Of a stretch of 64,000 bases of DNA, positions 37,750 to 51,500 are shown piece by piece; within the stretch, counting starts at the first letter, position 1; each line of letters begins with the position of its first letter. Location of the stretch: NCBI GenBank assembly GCA_013399305.1, contig VXAI01000025.1:6034143-6098142 (forward strand). Reading direction: 5' to 3'. The notes beneath the pieces were generated by a model that was given only the letters and a program-made list of their open reading frames with translations, had not been told where the DNA came from and ran no database searches. The stretch comes from Rostratula benghalensis. Lineage: Eukaryota > Chordata > Aves > Charadriiformes > Rostratulidae. The translations under genes and the position numbers were made by a program.

Positions 37750-37991
37750 TTATTCTAGAAGCTGGTGGATCCCATCCAGCACCAGGATGCTTTCCTCGTG
37801 CTGCTCTGCTATTGCACTCATCAGTTTCTGCGGCACGTGCTCACGGTCCGCACACAGGATCGAAAGCTCAAGCACAGATTCCCCAATTCTAGCTCGCCCA
37901 ATACCTCCTTTCATCTCTGCTGGAGATGATCCAGCGCTGCCCAGCAGCTCCTGCAGCTCAGCAAAACGAGCAGAACAGCATGCCAGTAACT
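37750..37991 (-). CDS. Candidate terminal exon of the predicted coiled-coil gene
   Basis: Open frame of 79 codons plus TAA after a TTGTTATGTCAG acceptor-like site. Codon use is strikingly coding-like: many GAG, CTG, CAG, GCA and ATC codons, few rare ones. The product is acidic and helical, with ELQELLGSAG near its start, RIGESVLELSILCADREH in the middle and LDGIHQLLE at the end. An ATG (37,998-37,996) lies just upstream in frame, so a single-exon 82-codon reading is the alternative, but a TAA closes that frame 15 nt before it. An ATTAAA lies 14 nt after the stop (37,735-37,730), a possible polyadenylation signal. Confidence 0.5.
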
Positions 37992-40900
37992 CTGACATAA
38001 CAAGAATGACACATTAATCTCCCAGCTGGCCGTAACTAGCGATGGCCGAAACGCTGCGCAGGCAGAAATCAAAGGAGCATCGTTTATAGGTCGTGCCGTT
38101 CAAGGGAGCCTGGGGTACCAGTCCCCCAAAGGTGGTTTTGAACACAACGTGGTTCGTGTGATGCAGATTTAAAAATAAAATTAAATTATAAAAAAAAAAA
38201 ACCAACAGAAAAACAGAGCGTTTCTTTCGTCTAAATTGTAGCTTTGGTTTTTGAAAATTAATCACAGCAGGTTAGAGGGCCCAACACATTTTTAGAAAGA
38301 TACAAAAGCGTGGTAATCTTTCTTGAAAGAAAAAAAAAAGAAAATAGCATGTGGTACCACTAACACTGCCAGCGCTACGTCTAATGTGGAACAACGGGGG
38401 CTCTGCTAAGCAGGCAGCACTTCACCTTAAGTATTAAGCTAATTCCCCCGTACCATCAGGAGACAGCTTTCCTGTCAATCACGTCCGGGTGCATGACAGC
38501 TTATGGCTTAACTGCTCCTATCTTGTATCATTTAACCAGATAGTATCTGTTTTGACATTCATGACTTGAGATACTCGGCTTGTAATTGGGAATGAGTACA
38601 ACAGAGCAGAACAGAGTGATTTCCTTTCCCAAGGAGGGTTGTTAGGGTGATGTGGCACTCGGGTGCTTAACTCGCTGCGCGGCAGACACCCTGCTAGTAA
38701 TGCTGCAGAACAGGGCAAGCAAAGACTCACGTGGGACTGTAAACTCCTTGGAATAAAAGGACATGCCCTGGAAGTATACAAGCTGGGTAACACTGACTGG
38801 GTGCCAGTGGCCTCATCCATGTGATGGGCTCTGCATCAGCAGGATCCAGAAATTTACGCAAACACGTGGGTGCTGTGGGGCAAGCAGGGTCCCCTACTGC
38901 GGAGATAAAGCCCTAAGCATCATCACACCGTGGGCCTGAGCTGCATCATTGGCTTGACAGTATGCTATTTGCAGGGTTTTTAATTTATGTATAATGTATA
39001 GGAGAATTTCTGGATTATGAAAGTATGTTGTCTCCTGCCTTGGTTGCTATATGTCCTCCTTCATTTACTTAATGGAGGGTAACATGCAGGCACCATGAGC
39101 AAATCTGTCGCAGTGGTTTCTGCTTTCATCTGAAGGGGAAGAGTGGCTGGTGTGTGAACAAGGTGAGCCAAGGCTGTCCTGTTTCACACCAAACAGACCT
39201 CTGGCTTTTTCTGTAATTCAGATAAATCCACAAAAACTTGATGCTGAATATTTGATTGACACTTAGATCAGAGTGGAGGTGGAGAAAGGATTTTACACCC
39301 GCATGTCAAAACACCACTGTTATTCTTTCTGAATATGTATGATATAAGAAAACCAACAAAGCTATTGACAGCACAAACCAGGAAGAATTATGAGACCAGA
39401 GGAGGAGATTGAGTTCCCTGTGCTGTTTGATGTAACCATTACTGTCAGGTGAGCATCCTAATTAATGCAGGTATCTCATTCTAATTGCATGGATCAGACC
39501 TCTTTGTCTTTTCAATAATCTATAGAGCTGTACCTGGCATTAATCTTATTAATGGAACTATTACACTGCCTACAAATTAATTTCCAGCATGAGATTATCT
39601 TCTGGATGTGCTTGTGTGCAGAGGGATTTCTTTCCACTGAACTATAAGAATAGGAATCCCCCAAAGTTCTCCAGATTTGAAGATTTACACTTTCAAAGTA
39701 GACCCCTGATGTTGAGGCTATTAAATGTAGATTTTGAATGTCCAGGTACAGGAATTATAGTATTTCATTTCTGCTCTTTAGAACAGTCTTGCTGCTTGGA
39801 TCACACAGCTCTGTGTTGGGAGCAATCCTGTTGATTACAGTGTGACTATTTCAGATTAAATTAAATAGTGCTTCTCAGTGGAAAGATCTTGTGGCTTGGT
39901 GTCTCTAAGAAGGTGAAAACAGCCTGTGGCACCATTCATTGAAGCCAAAAAAGGGGTTTGGTTTTTAGTCCAAGAAAAGGGAGTCCAAATGGGAGTAAAA
40001 ATATAGGCTTCGACCCTGATTTAGTTGCCCCCGAAAATGGCCTGCTCTTCTCAAAAGGAGATTCTTGCAGTGTTAATTAGAAGGGACTCTACCAAGGTGC
40101 CAGGAAGCTGAAGGAGAAACAGCTCTGGACTTGAATGTCACAGCCAGGAAGACATGTACACATGAAAATTAAATGAAGAATAAGAAGGAGAGTTCAGTTA
40201 AATGACTGATGATGCTTCCTTAGCCTGTATGGATGTATGCACCCAGTTTATCTGCTTTCCAAAAAAACCAAACAAAAAATAGTAAATTGAGCTCTACTGT
40301 GCGTTTATTATTATAAAAGGGAAAAAAAAAACCCACCAAAACCAACAGCTCTATTGTCCATTCCTATATTTTTGCCATCATGTGTTTAGATAGGCCATGT
40401 CTTTTTTCAGGATTTATTAAAAATTCTCTATATGACTGACATGTGGAGGAAAATTATTTTTCTGGAGGTGATTACACTTCAGATGCTGGTTTTCTGTTAG
40501 ATACATGTGTGTTGTGCACACTTGATGAACCCCTCTTCCTGCAGGAATGAAGCAGCACAGGCAACTGCAAGGTTTTCATCTCCATCTCCCCACTGCCTGG
40601 AAATAAAGACTGCCATGGGCTCTCCTCCATGTAACTGGGGGGTTAACTTTAAAAAGCCCTCTTTCTTGTAAATTCTGTACACACAAGCCTGTGAGATGGA
40701 TAACAAAGCAGGCATCGTGTTGTAAAATTGCTCAGAGGCTTAGCTTTGCTGACAGCAATTGTCTTGGCTGGGATGATGCAGCTACAGTGCTGCTACAACC
40801 TGAGTATTCACCCCTAAATAAAATAATAATCCATCCTTCCCTCTCTGGAGGTAATCTGCCCAGTGAATGGGAGGCCCCTGTCACCCAGGAGAGAGAAATA

Positions 40901-43900
40901 AAGTTGTAAAACCCAACAGCTGAAAGAAAATCCCATCTCGAAAACCACCATTTCCAGAGTGCTAGACCTTAATACAGGCAGTTGTAATTTTTTCTGCTTT
41001 ACATTGATGGAGCATGAAAGTTAAACACCTAATCATTTAGATTTTTATTAGAAACACAAGCAAAAATTGCAGTGACAATAATATAATAGTACTATGTTTC
41101 AGCCATTGTTGCCACGGATGTCTGAAGCTTGGAGCTGTCAGGAAGTCTAATAGAATGAAATTGAAGTGACAAAAAAGAAACAATTCCTCGTTAAAGCTTT
41201 AATTTCTGTACACCTCCGTGGCTGTAGCTGCTGTATTTCAAAAGGAGTGGAGATGAGGAATGCAGCACCCTGGCCGTGCTGGGACACCTGAGCAGAAGGT
41301 GTTGAGCCTGGCTGCCCAAGGACCCTCAGAGCAAGCCCATGCATCTCCGTGCCACTGAGTGGAGGTGGACACAGCCCAGGTAAGTGAAGACACTTAATTT
41401 CAGCCTGAAAGTCACCGTGCGTTTAAGAGATCTATTGATTTCGGTACTGTGCTGGTACTTTATGAGTGATTTCTTATGTAAGTGTCAGGTGAGAGACATG
41501 AATGGAGACCTAATTAAAGTGTATACAAAGTACACGTGGTAAATCTCTTTGGCAATGTCAGCCTGCTTTAGAGCAGCCCAGGAGAGCAAACAAGATGGCA
41601 TAAATGAAAGATAAAGAAATACTAATAGTCTGCGACGTTCCCAGAACAACAGATTAGCTTGTGAGACACTAATGCAAAGTGGCTAGGGACAGTGAAGGAG
41701 AAAAAGTGCTATTCCTGGGACACATACTGCAACCCTGAAACACAAAACAATGGGAATATTGTTCTTAAATTAGGTAACGGCCCTGGGCTTCTCCCCTGTG
41801 TCGTAGCCATTATTCCATCACTATTTTAAATTATTGCTCTCCCTCCATTTGCAATCCATCCCAGCAGATGTTTATACCCACAAGAACATTGCAGAGACAA
41901 AGAGAGTGCAGAAAATACCAGGAAGTGAAAAAATAATTACTATTTTAGTCTTAGAGATCCATCAGTATTAGGACAATGGGCTATTTATTGTTTGTTTTAT
42001 GACAATCCCCAGCAAAGCTGGTGCTACCATCCTTCGAGGAGTAGACCCTGTTCACAATGAGCTGGGCAAGACACCAGGATCCTCACATTCAGCTTTTGGA
42101 TGGCTTGAAAGGCTCATGGCTACATTGAATTAACAGTTTTGTGGCAACATTTTCAAAAGCAAAATGATTTTGGATGTGTCTATCAGGGTGGATGAAAACA
42201 GATGCAACTTTTCTCTGCCTTCAGTCCCAGCTAGTTGGAAATTCTGGTCTGGAAGTTATACACAGCTGCTTTCTGCTTTTGGGAAACACCATGGCCAAGG
42301 TAATAAATACTACTGGAAATAAATACCATGGTATATTGGCTGGAGCATAACACTGCACTAGCTTACCTTTATAGCTTTTTGAAATGGAGCCAGCTTGTGT
42401 TTCTGCACAAAGGAGCTAAAGTCCAGGTCAAGGTATTTATTTAGCATCCAACCCCCCCAGAATAACTACCCAGAGCTGAATCCCAGCAGGCTTCCTTAGC
42501 TTCTCCTGAAGGTGGGACTTGAGAATTTTTCAATAAGTTACCACTTCTCTCTTGTAAAAGACTGGCCCAGAGTCTGTGCTGTAGTCCCTCTAAAGTTCTG
42601 CAGTGGTCTTTGGACCAGGAGAAAGCAATTCCCAACCTTTTATCTTGGCTGCGTGGCCTGGGGTCAATTTAAATTTTACTCATTCGTTCTCTTCATTAAG
42701 TCTGCATTGGGGTGAACGTCTTCTCTTTTGACCTCTGGGTTTTCTTACATTGTGTCTGTGCCCCTCCTGGATAATGTGGTGGAGGTGTGAACGCTAAGAA
42801 AATCTGCTCATTTGTAAAGCCAGTCATTAATAAGAAGCAAGATGGCTTTACCACAGGGATGCCAGCATTACTTGGCTGACAATGTCCCTTACAATCCTGG
42901 AGAGATTTTAATGGATTGAGCAGGTTGATGTTGTCATTTTCAATTTGCTGAACCATCTGACAGTGTTCCCAACAATTAGCACGTACAAAATATGGAAATA
43001 TGTTACCTTATACGTTAAAAACGGAATATGTGGAGCTACCGGGTCTCTGGAGTTGTATAACAACTTGTTATTCTGAAGTGCTTGCTTTGACTTTAAATAG
43101 ATTTCAGTACAGCAGAGTCACCCTAACCTTGGGATAAATTTAGCTGTCACCTGAGTCAGTAGAGGGGTTTGGGATCATTAAAAGCTGATCAGGAATTAGC
43201 ACGTGCCTCCTGCGGCTGGGGCTGCGGGATGTGGTGGGCAGCACTGGCGGAGGTGAGGGGACAAGGGACGTCGGGGGGATCACTGCTGAAACCCCCGTGC
43301 ATGGTGCCCATTGCTTCGCCTCCTCTACTTCTATGGCTCCCACCCCACTGTTAGACAGCAAAGCACGGGAGGGAGCAAAGCGACTCACCCAAGGTCACAC
43401 AGAGGGATGGACTCGAGCTCCGGTCACCTTGTCCCCTGGCTCCTGCGGTGTGGCTGAAAGAGAAAAGGGAAACCAGGGCAAATTAATGCTCATGAATCAG
43501 GAGATGCTGCAAGAGAAGTAATTCATTCTGGCTTGCTGGGATAAAAAAGGTTGCTTTTGTTTCTGGAGTGGACATGAGAAGACCATGAAATGCAGCTGTC
43601 AGCTAAGGAGAGACTGAAAGGAACATCTAATGTCAAAAAACCTGAAGGCAGCACATAGATTTTTAAATGCAATGGCACCTGCAGTCATTTTAGACCCTCC
43701 ACTTCTTATATTAAAAAGAAATCCATCTTCTGGCTCCTGACAGTGGGGCTTTTGCTTGCACTGCCTGTGACATGGGGTGACCTTCTCTGAGGGCTGGGTG
43801 AGTTGAGGAGGCATTTGAGCTCTCCGACAAGCCGAGGGTTTCACATTGAATTTCTAGCGCGAAGGGGCAGGAGGACACACTTATGAGAGGCAGGGTTCAG

Positions 43901-45477
43901 CCCCGGTTTTTTTTCTTCCTGACCCTCAGCCGTGTGTTGGGATGTAGCTGTGATTCCAGGCACATCCTTTCTTTCCACCCTGCTTTTTTCTTTGCAACAC
44001 CGGCTGAGAAAGAGAAGGGATTTGGGGAGCAACAGGAGATTCATTCAGAGCGCGTGTGGCTTTTGTGGGAACTGCAGACAGAAATCTTCTTTTAAATAAA
44101 GCAGCCAGGCTGGGCTCGGTGACGTGTCCTCATCTAGGATGAGGGCAGCAGTAAGGCCTTCTCTCACAAACCCCTGTCAGCAGGGAAGTGACCCCTATTT
44201 TTCACTGTACAGCAACAGATGATGAATAACGGCTCAGGTTTGCTGCCTGTGGTGAGACAGGTCCTGTAACCCGGGAGGTGGAAGCTGTGCTTGGCAGGCT
44301 GTGTCCATCTCAGTGCTCAGAGCAGCACTCAGAACCCACCAGCCAAATACCTCTTTCCCTTGGCCATGCATCGCCAGCCTGGCTTGCAACCAGGAGAGGG
44401 GGACAGAAAAGACAGAGGGGAGCCCCAAAACTGGTACCTGACCTCCATGGGCAGATTCAGTGATGCTCTGATGGCTGCAGCTTTTCATGCTTTGTATTTC
44501 TGTATTTTTAACCTCCAGGGACTCCTCCAGGACTTTGGTACAACTACCCATTGCTTGTAGAAAAAGACAAGCACAGTAAGAAGGGCTGCGTTGCAGTGGC
44601 CAAACATTTGAGCCTTCGAGCATCAGCCTCGTGTGCATTTAGGAAACAAATGTCTCCTCCTCAAGTATCCAAACCCCAAGCCAGAAGTGTAGGAAGCTTT
44701 TTTTGTTTCTTTGCAGTTTTTCGTGCTGCTTTTCCTAGAGACAGTTTTGAGAAAGACTGTCAGAATATCTTCAACAAAAATACTAAAGAAACACACTGGG
44801 AACTGTGAAAGCTCAGATTTGAATATAAATATGAATTGACAAGCTGCTTCGTGTGGCATCATTAAACTTCACAGTTAGACTTTTTTTGAAAACCAAATTA
44901 TCATGTAAAAATATGCCTGTAATGTTAAACTTGAGATGAAAACTGCTTATTTTTGTGTTTAGTGTAATAACTGGTGGAAGAAAAAGTTTCTGTGATTTAA
45001 TGTTTAATAGGGTTTTGATTTATTTTTACATTCATAGCAGCTTAATTATGAATAATATTCATGATGCTGCAAACACATGGGGGTTATAAAATTGGGGAAA
45101 ACCAGGGTGATTTTAAGATTATTTTATACCCTGAAGTTTAAAACAAAAGCTGAAGGCACCCTGTAAAGTCGCTGTCGGCCAGGAGGCAGCTGAGATTGTG
45201 TTAGGGCATCCCGAGCAAGGGTGAACAGCCCGCACCCACGCCAGCTCCTGCTGGTGCACATTTGAACTAAGAAAAGGGACTTGGGGAGTTTTCTCGGGCA
45301 GGGAGATGTCAGAGGGACCTCGGTGACCGCTGGATGTCACTGTTAAGTCACACAAAGGCAGCCCCGAGCAATGCCCCTGTGCCGGGGCTCTCTCTGCCCC
45401 TCGCCCCGAGGCTGCCCGGGCTCTGCAGCCGCAAGGACTGCGCCTGGACCGGGGACAAGAAAACTGCGCTCTCTCTT

Positions 45478-45531
<54 letters not shown>

Positions 45532-48500
45532 TTGTTGTTGTTGTTGCTGTTATTTTCCCGTTACTTGCAAGAGTGATGCAAGTTCAAAGTGCTGAGGCAG
45601 AGCTATTCAAAGGCAGGGTGAAATTTAGGACAGCAGGAAAACAAAGCGAGATTTGGCTTTATCCTTTATTTCAAACAAATCTCTGTACCCAAATCACCGT
45701 AGCAGAGCAATGCCTAGCATGCGAATTTGTTTGGGTATACAAGGTGTGGGGATTTGGAGGCGATTTGGTTTTGCTGCTATTTATGCCACAGGAGTGAAAA
45801 AGAAAAGCACTGTAATTCATTGGCACAAACAAACGGGCTTAAAACTAAATCAGAGCAATGAATCCCTCTGTGACCTGGGTCTAGTCCTCAGGACTTTGCT
45901 TCCCTGGTGCATGGATATGTGGATTAGTTCCTTCCATACCTTAAACACACACTCAATATTAAGGAGATGTTTAGGTAATGTTCTCCTAGAGGAGGATAGA
46001 GCTGCCTTTCTCCAGGTGTCTCCTGTTTCTCTTCCTCCACATCTTTGACAATATGTCTGTTTTCTGTGCAAACTTTGCACTGAGTGCACTTCTCTGTATT
46101 TTTAATGCCAAACCCATGGAAAATGGGCTCATGTTATCAAAGCCTCACCCCAGAGCAGTCCTGCTTGTCTGGCCATTTTTACTAGAAAGTGGCCTGGGTT
46201 TTTTTGTAATGTGCCATCACAAAAATTTCCTTTGAAAGAAGGCCTGTTCTTGAATTCACAATGGGCTGTGACAAACTGTGAATTTCAAACAGGTCCACGT
46301 TTCATTGCAAGAATTCCTTGCTTTTTTCACATGAGCAAGTCGGTGATGTTTGTCCTAGTCCCATTATACCCCCCTGTTGGTACTGTGGTCCTGGTTCTTG
46401 TGCTGTTCCCACTGATGCTGACCCAGGGGAGTTCCCCAATGGCAGGGGCTTTGCTGCCATATAACCAAGTTCAGCCTCCAACCCATCACATCTTGCTTTA
46501 GAATTCCCCTGCCTGGTGACACCTCGATGGTTGAGGACTTGGTGTGTGATTACCCCCTTCTGGTTTTCCATCGAGGTCAATCACTGATTCCTTGTAATAT
46601 TTTCCTCTTGGTCAATGCCCCACGAGGCTATTTAGAGGGAATTTAGAGTGGTAAGGGCTGGGTTCCCTTTCAGGGAGCCACTGAAAGGATGGGGGTTTCT
46701 CTTCCCTTTGGGTAACACCTTTGTGACAGCTCTCTGTTGTTGCATACCATTAGTACAAGGGGGTAATGACTCATTGTGGACCACAGGTGCCACCTCAGAA
46801 AAACACACAGTAATTTAATCCTTTTGGGACCAGATTTATAACTGCTCAATCTTTTATGATGGACAAGGCTGTGGCCTCTTTTTCTTTTTTCCCCCTAACA
46901 TCAGTTTCCCATGGCTTTGGAACAGAGACGGTGCCTAGCACTTTTCCTGCCCCAACAGCTTTGCAGAGGCTGCAGAAACTTTTGTAAAACAGCCCATTCC
47001 TCCCAAAGCACAAGGTGTTGATAAGATAAACCTTTTCCTGGGACTTACTTACCCCTTCCTTTGAACTGTGAGTCCAAATTCGCTTCACTTATTCCCTTCA
47101 TTTCATGGATCCCAAATCAAAATTCTCACTTTTGTCTATTTGCTTTGATTGGTGTCAGCTATAATAAAACTTCGCTATGATTCAACCTAAGGAGAACTTA
47201 GCAAGGTGTTTGAGGCTAACCAAAGTGTTTCATTCTCCCCAACAGCTGTCAGCTGAAGTAATGACAAAATAGATCTCCAGAAAGAAGGAAGCACTCTCAA
47301 GCCCTGAAATATGTTTTGAGTGTATGTATAAAAACACAAGGTATGAGGAGGGCTTAGATCGCAGCTCATCTTTCTGTCATCTCACCAATTTCTTTTATCA
47401 TAAGCCTCCTTCCCAGTGCCTTGGTTCTGCTCCTCTGGTTGTTTCAGCCTTCTTCTTCTCCCTCTGATCTCTGACATTGCCATGAATAGTTCAGTCCATC
47501 ATGCTGAGGAAAAAAAATAATATCTTGTGCTATTCAGGCATTGAAAGCAGCAGAGTTACTAACGTACTGAGAAATGTCTCATTTTATGTGTAGGATATGA
47601 GTATGTGATCTGGTGCGTTTTCCAGATTTGTGTGAGAAACTGGGGAGACATGAGCTGCAGTAATTGTTTCTGACTTCATCTGAATTTCACTTCATTAAAC
47701 CAAACTGAATGTGTGATGAACTGGGGAGTGAGCTGAGTTAATTGCACTGGCTGACCTGCCTTGAAAACCTGGGTGAGGTGGGAAAGCAGGGTGGGCAATT
47801 TGCTTGGGGACACCAGGCAGGGAGCAGGCAAAGTCCCGTGCTCCAGGAGGAGTGGGCAGTCACACCAGGAGAGCCAAGTGGAAGGAATAGTTTCATGGTA
47901 AAAGGGCAGGCAACATGGGAAGCAAGGATGTCAAAGCTTCCCAACTGATGAAGATTTCTGGGAACAGAAATAGCACTGTATGTGTAAATAACTGAAAGCT
48001 GCATCATGATGAGAGAGAAGACAGAGGTAGTTGTGTTCACTAACAGGAGATGTTCAAGGGGAAGGCCAGGTGCCCCCATACAGAGAAAATAAAGGAAGAA
48101 CAGAAAAGCACCATCAGTGGGAATCAGGTACAGAACAAAAGATATTCAGAATAGCCCAGTGGTGGTAAAACATAAGTAAATCAAAGAGAGAAAGGGCAGA
48201 AACACAAGAGTAGGTGAGATCAGAGCAATCATCCAGTTCAGCTTGCCACCACTGCAGGTGATCGTGAGCTCAATGTTCGATTTGGAGGAGTCCATGCAAT
48301 GTCTACCCTGTACCTCCCAGCTGCAAGTTCCTCCTTAACATGTAACCAATGCAAACTTGCAGTGAAAGGTGAAAAGACACAATTGTAAAGTACCGTAGAC
48401 AGGGCAGGGAAGATCACTTCTCTGGATGCTAAGATCGTCCAACATCAGAAAATGGTTTTCTTAAGGAGCAGGCAAGAAAATAAACCAGAAGAAAATCCTG

Positions 48501-51500
48501 CCACCCTGGTTTGGGGGGCAGCTTTCCTCTTGGCTCCAAATCTAGCACTCAGCTTGTTCCTGAGTGCCCAAAGGCACACTGACTGGGGACCAGCTCGCCC
48601 ATCACCTGTACTGGGTGCAAACACTAAGAAAGATGAAAATATTTTTCAAGGGAGGATTTCACAGACCGGTATAATTCAAAGTAAAGGGGCTACACAGCTG
48701 ACTCTGGGGTGCCAAGATGAAAGCTGCTGAGAATGTTAGAAGCATTCAGTGTGGGAACAACATAGTGAAAGACAACCTAATGGTAGTAATTTTTACAAAG
48801 AGAGCAAATTAACAATGGAGAGGGAATCAGATGCGGGAGCCTGCATAGATGGAGACTATTCAGAGGTCATGCTGCTGCTGTAAAGGTTTGGGGAGGGACC
48901 TGCTGCCAGGTGGGTTTGTGTGCATTACCCTTGGGGAATGGGGAGAAAAGCTGTGGATCCTTTAAGCACTCAAATGCTTTCAGCCATACAATGTTTGGAT
49001 TAGGATCCACTTGAAGGTGCAGAGTGCACACTTGCTGAGTTCAAAACTGGCAGAGATTTGCTGGTGCTTATTAAGGTGAGAAGGAAAGAGGGAATGTCCT
49101 TATTGCTCAATCAGTTGCACACAGGTAGAAGAAAAGAGGAGATTCTGAATGGGGAAATGAAAATAATTATTATCTGGACAAAGCCATTCCTCCCAAAATG
49201 ATAGCAGTGGGGATAAAATAGGTAGGGCTGCCAGCAGGAGGAAGACAAACCTTGATTTTGCATTAGGAGGTGGCAGGGGGGCAAGTGAGGGCAACAACTG
49301 GAAAACATGACACCCTGGGGTCTGGTGTGAAAGATCCCTCCTGGCACGATGATGCTGCTCCCGTGAGGCTCCCGGCACTTGGTCCTGCTCGTCCTGCTCG
49401 TTAGCAGCACAGGGACTGCAGGGAGCTCCCAGCAGAGCTGCTGCACTGCACTGATTAGGGGGCAGGAGAGATTGATTTATGATGAATGAATAAATAGGTA
49501 AGATTAAAGCGTGGCTAAATGGCAAGGAAGGGGGAAGAGTCTAAAAGTATCTGAAGGGTGTTAACAGAGAGAAGGGATAAATTAAGGTGGAACAAGGGGG
49601 TTTATCTATAAGCAACACGATAAAATTAAAAGGCAATACTCAGATTTTATATACATGCATTTACCTAAATAAGGGGGGCAGCCCAGAAGAGCTGCTCCTC
49701 ATTGTTTCCTGGAGGATACCTCATGCTGCACAAAGACTGCTTTGAGCAGTCTGGATGTGACGCTAGCCCTGTGAAATAAGAGGCATTCCTACAGAATTGA
49801 CAGTGCCCTTCACACTCACTTCAGTTTATTCCTCACTAGCCTCCCAGCATAGACAACAAGTATTTGTCAATGTAACTTTCTTTTTGTAGTAGTGAGATTT
49901 AAGCCTGTGAAATAATCCCTTCATTGGATATGCAGAAGGAGCCGCAATACTTGGCAGATGTGAAAACAAATCGGATGACAGAGAAAGGGATTTAAGCAAG
50001 AAATCCTAAAGAAGGTCAGCTCCTGGGGTGGCAGCCCCAGATTTACCACCCTGGAGCACACCATCCCCCAGAGCCATCTCGTGCCCACACACGTGTGGGC
50101 AGTGCCTACACAACGACCCATCGTGCTGGGCAGCTGCCCCAGGAGAAGTTTGTGGCATTTCCCCCAGCATTTTTCCACCCTGGTGAGATCTTCCCACGAG
50201 AGGACAATGAACTTTTACAGGAGTCGCAGAGAACAATCTTGTTATGAATACATGGACTTAACTCCAACTCATCCATCTTAATAGGACTTATATCATTTTC
50301 CTTGATAGTTCTGATTTTCTATCCCATTAATAATAAAAAAGCTTCTCTGCTTATATATAATTCAATTCAATAGTAAGTCTCAAAGGAGGATCAAGATCAC
50401 TTTGGCTTTCCATCAATTTGATACTGAGGCCTCTCCAGTTAAATAACTCGAGTGTGAGAACAGTGGAAGGGACCAGAGATTCATCCTGGCACACATAGCT
50501 TTGAACCTGAATTTCTCTGAAGACAACAGGAGTCTTCCGACCGGTAACGGTAGACTTTGCATCACCTCCCGAAGAGCGTATCAGGGAGATTAAAGCCTCT
50601 GTTTTCACCTGGTGTGAATCAATTTGCCACACCGACTTCGGTGCAGCAAGGCTGATCTCCACTGCCTGAGAATTGGGCCCGGAAGATACCACTGAAGGGT
50701 CTGCGATCATTTTTCTGATGCACACGTTTCAAATTGATGTCTGGAATAGGGCTTGTTAGTCAGTGTTTGCCGAACGGAATACTTCATGACAGCACTAATT
50801 AAAATAAATGAAACTTGACTTTTCAAGATGACGGTTTTTTATAGCAAAGTACAGTAGTTTGGAAACATCTCTAATTTAATTGCAAAATACTTTTGCTGGT
50901 TATTTACTTAAAATTGTCTCCCATTGCAGAGCTGCACCCGTATTTCTGGATGCACACTCTTGATTTCGACATTTTACATTACATTATCAACTTAATCTAC
51001 CCAAATCGTTAACCCTCAGCAGGAAAGATTTTTAATTATGTAGATTCACCAAGTGTTTTTCAAGAACTGTTTTATTTCTATGAGTTCAACCATAAAGTAC
51101 TGTGGGGAGAGGGAGGGCACTGTCCTACACTTGATTTCATTGAACCAGCATCTTGTAAGAGTCCCTCTGAAGAAGTTTCAGCAGTTTCAACAGAAAACAG
51201 CTAATGCCCTGGAGAATCCTTGCCCTCCTGGGAAGGACTACTGATGGGTGCTTCTGCCAGTAGGAGGATAATTTAGACCAAACTCAGCCTGTTTTATTCC
51301 ATCTAACATAAGGCAGTTTTATTTCGGTGAATCTCAGTTCTGATTTACATCTCAGGATGTGGTATTCCAATCAGGCTGAAACTAACGAAGAAGTGGTCAC
51401 AAGTTAAAGCCATGATTAGTCCCGCTTTTACATAGGGTAGAAACCACATCAAAATTGAAAACAACATCAAATCCCATTTCTTATCATCATGGAGAAACCA

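Larger units (their letters stand above)
44554..50565 (-). other. Stretch between candidate exons
   Basis: Would be a 6.0-kb intron of the predicted gene. It includes an AT-rich, motif-dense block (44,820-45,110), a CpG-rich patch (45,165-45,475) and the T50 run that follows it. Open frames over the T run encode only poly-Phe and are artefacts. Confidence 0.45.

Noticed and set aside
37691..38017. 108-codon plus-strand open frame, and a plus-strand acceptor-like TTATTCTAG at 37,750-37,758
   Set aside because: The product is serine-rich and antisense to the coding-like minus-strand exon. The minus-strand frame has clearly better codon and residue composition.
45334..45595. Open frames of 74-80 codons with long poly-Phe
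   Set aside because: They are produced by the T50 homopolymer.
50351..50565. Continuation of the open frame beyond the candidate donor at 50,566
   Set aside because: Although open and superficially protein-like, it ends without a donor that fits the next candidate exon as well as GGGAG|GTGATG does. It remains possible that the whole 125-codon frame is chance.
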